A program made the position numbers and the translations under genes. Below are positions 63,315 through 64,000 of a stretch of 64,000 bases of DNA, piece by piece. The DNA is from Billgrantia endophytica. Its GTDB lineage: Bacteria; Pseudomonadota; Gammaproteobacteria; Pseudomonadales; Halomonadaceae. Each line of letters begins with the position of its first letter. The stretch's first letter is position 1. Under the pieces are notes generated by a model that was not told where the DNA came from, searched no databases, and worked only from the letters and a program-made list of their open reading frames with translations. The DNA lies in NCBI RefSeq assembly GCF_002879615.1, contig NZ_PNRF01000010.1:62001-126000 (forward strand), read 5' to 3'.

Positions 63315-63779
63315 ATGCGCTTTCATCAAGTGAAGGATCTGGTGGACTGGGCGGCGGATTATCATGCTCGACTCGCTGGCCAATACACGCAGCTTGCCGC
63401 CAGCGGGGTCGATGAGCGAGTGGGCATGGCGCTGACCTATCTGGCGGAACGCGAGCGCAAACTGCAGTCCGACCTTGTCGGCTATCTTGAGGATGGTAGT
63501 GACCATCGAAGCGTTCTGAACGTCTGGTTCGACGATCCCAACGACTTTCCCCATCCACCGGTACTGGAGCGTCTGCCCGAGGAGGTCGACTGCGAAAGTG
63601 TTCGGAACGTCCTGGCAACGGCGCTGACGGCTCATCGGACCCTGCAGGATCTTTATGCTCATCGCGGCGACCTGGCCAGCGGTAGAGACGAGAAGCAATT
63701 CTTCGATGCCCTGTCCGCCGGGCACGAAGCGGAAGTGCGGCGTATCGCCCGTGACATGCAACGACTCGAAGATTATTGA
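63315..63779 (+). CDS. Helical protein of unknown function behind an FNR-type promoter
   Basis: A 154-residue soluble protein, strongly helical, with regularly spaced charged residues (RFHQVKDLVDWAADYHARL, less its last residue, through to DMQRLEDY). The histidine and glutamate spacing (AADYHARL, ERERKLQ, AGHEAEVRR) would allow a ferritin-like four-helix bundle, but I cannot show metal ligands. The start has GGGGG/AAGGGGG upstream at about 7 bases. The next gene begins 12 bases after its stop. The FNR box implies an oxygen-linked role. Function unknown. Confidence 0.7.
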   Translation: MRFHQVKDLVDWAADYHARLAGQYTQLAASGVDERVGMALTYLAERERKLQSDLVGYLEDGSDHRSVLNVWFDDPNDFPHPPVLERLPEEVDCESVRNVLATALTAHRTLQDLYAHRGDLASGRDEKQFFDALSAGHEAEVRRIARDMQRLEDY

Positions 63780-63791
63780 GAAGGAATCCCC

Positions 63792-64000
63792 ATGTCAGAA
63801 CAGTTATTTTCCCCCAAGATGCTGGGCTACTGGACCCGCGAGCAACTGCATGACGCCCCGGACGAGTCCGGCATCTACTGCGTGTTCCGAGCCGCCAAGG
63901 ACCCGGAAACCAATGAAATGGACGTGCAGGAACTGCTCTATGTGGGTGAGCATCGTAGCGCCCGCTATGGTTTGGAGCACCACGAGGATCACGACAGGTG
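63792..64000 (+). CDS. GIY-YIG-like protein, 3' end cut by window edge
   Basis: The ATG at 63792 with AAGGAA upstream opens a frame that runs off the window; 69 full codons are present. SGIYCVFRAAKD (near residue 26) followed by LLYVGEHRSARYGLEH (near 49) recalls the GIY...YVG start of a GIY-YIG nuclease domain. The remaining catalytic Arg and Glu cannot be checked. It is probably co-transcribed with the preceding gene and so under the FNR-type promoter. Confidence 0.5.
   Translation, partial: MSEQLFSPKMLGYWTREQLHDAPDESGIYCVFRAAKDPETNEMDVQELLYVGEHRSARYGLEHHEDHDR

Overview
The window is a compact, GC-rich (roughly 60-65% by eye) chromosomal segment of a gammaproteobacterium. The gene orders (ddlB-ftsQ-ftsA-ftsZ-lpxC; prmA-dusB-fis-purH; accB-accC; proA-nadD-rsfS-rlmH-mrdA-rodA-mltB-rlpA-dacA-ybeD-lipB), the many 4-base ATGA/GTGA gene overlaps and the acidic proteins suggest a Halomonadaceae (Halomonas-like) organism. 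That taxonomic call is inference. I see no prophage, transposase gene, CRISPR array or rRNA; one tRNA-Leu(UAG) is present.

Layout. 1-5.2 kb: the end of the division/cell-wall cluster, then lpxC. 5.2-11.4 kb: biotin synthesis on the minus strand (bioB-bioF-bioH-bioC-bioD, a tRNA-Leu, then bioA), headed by two tandem BirA-like operators. 11.5-17.2 kb: comF, srkA, an exported unknown, folE, folX, a small membrane protein and a gabD-like dehydrogenase. 17.4-26.5 kb (minus strand): purH, fis, dusB, prmA, accC, accB, dsbD and ppa. 26.7-29.8 kb: a PP2C/kinase fusion with degenerate active sites, and a PPi-dependent phosphofructokinase. 30-34 kb: mpl, ubiX, a LysE-type exporter and a DedA-PAP2 fusion. 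34-35.9 kb: two overlapping membrane proteins with degenerate GGDEF-like domains. 36-46.5 kb: the long proA-to-lipB run for proline, NAD, ribosome maturation, cell elongation and lipoylation, with lipA convergent. 47.8-52.5 kb: a LysR regulator divergent from a shortened biotin-carboxylase-like protein that has lost its ATP site, then a PhaC-like DUF3141 protein with a lysine-rich tail. 52.8-55.9 kb: topA and a small downstream gene. 56-62.7 kb: a TolC-adaptor-RND efflux operon. 62.7-64 kb: a NYN-domain protein, then an unknown helical protein behind a consensus FNR/Anr box and a partial GIY-YIG-like gene.

How the parts fit. Biotin made by the bio genes is attached to AccB, which works with AccC in fatty-acid synthesis; the BirA-like operators would tie bio transcription to that demand. 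Pyrophosphate released in biosynthesis can be hydrolysed by Ppa or used by the nearby PPi-phosphofructokinase. Mpl, PBP2, RodA, MltB, RlpA and DacA form a peptidoglycan elongation and recycling set.

The least ordinary content is a group of apparent pseudo-enzymes: the AccC-like protein at 48880, the phosphatase/kinase fusion at 26706 and the paired GGDEF-like membrane proteins at 34084-35887. Two palindromic intergenic elements (about 17257-17352 and 21554-21696) look like small non-coding repeats.
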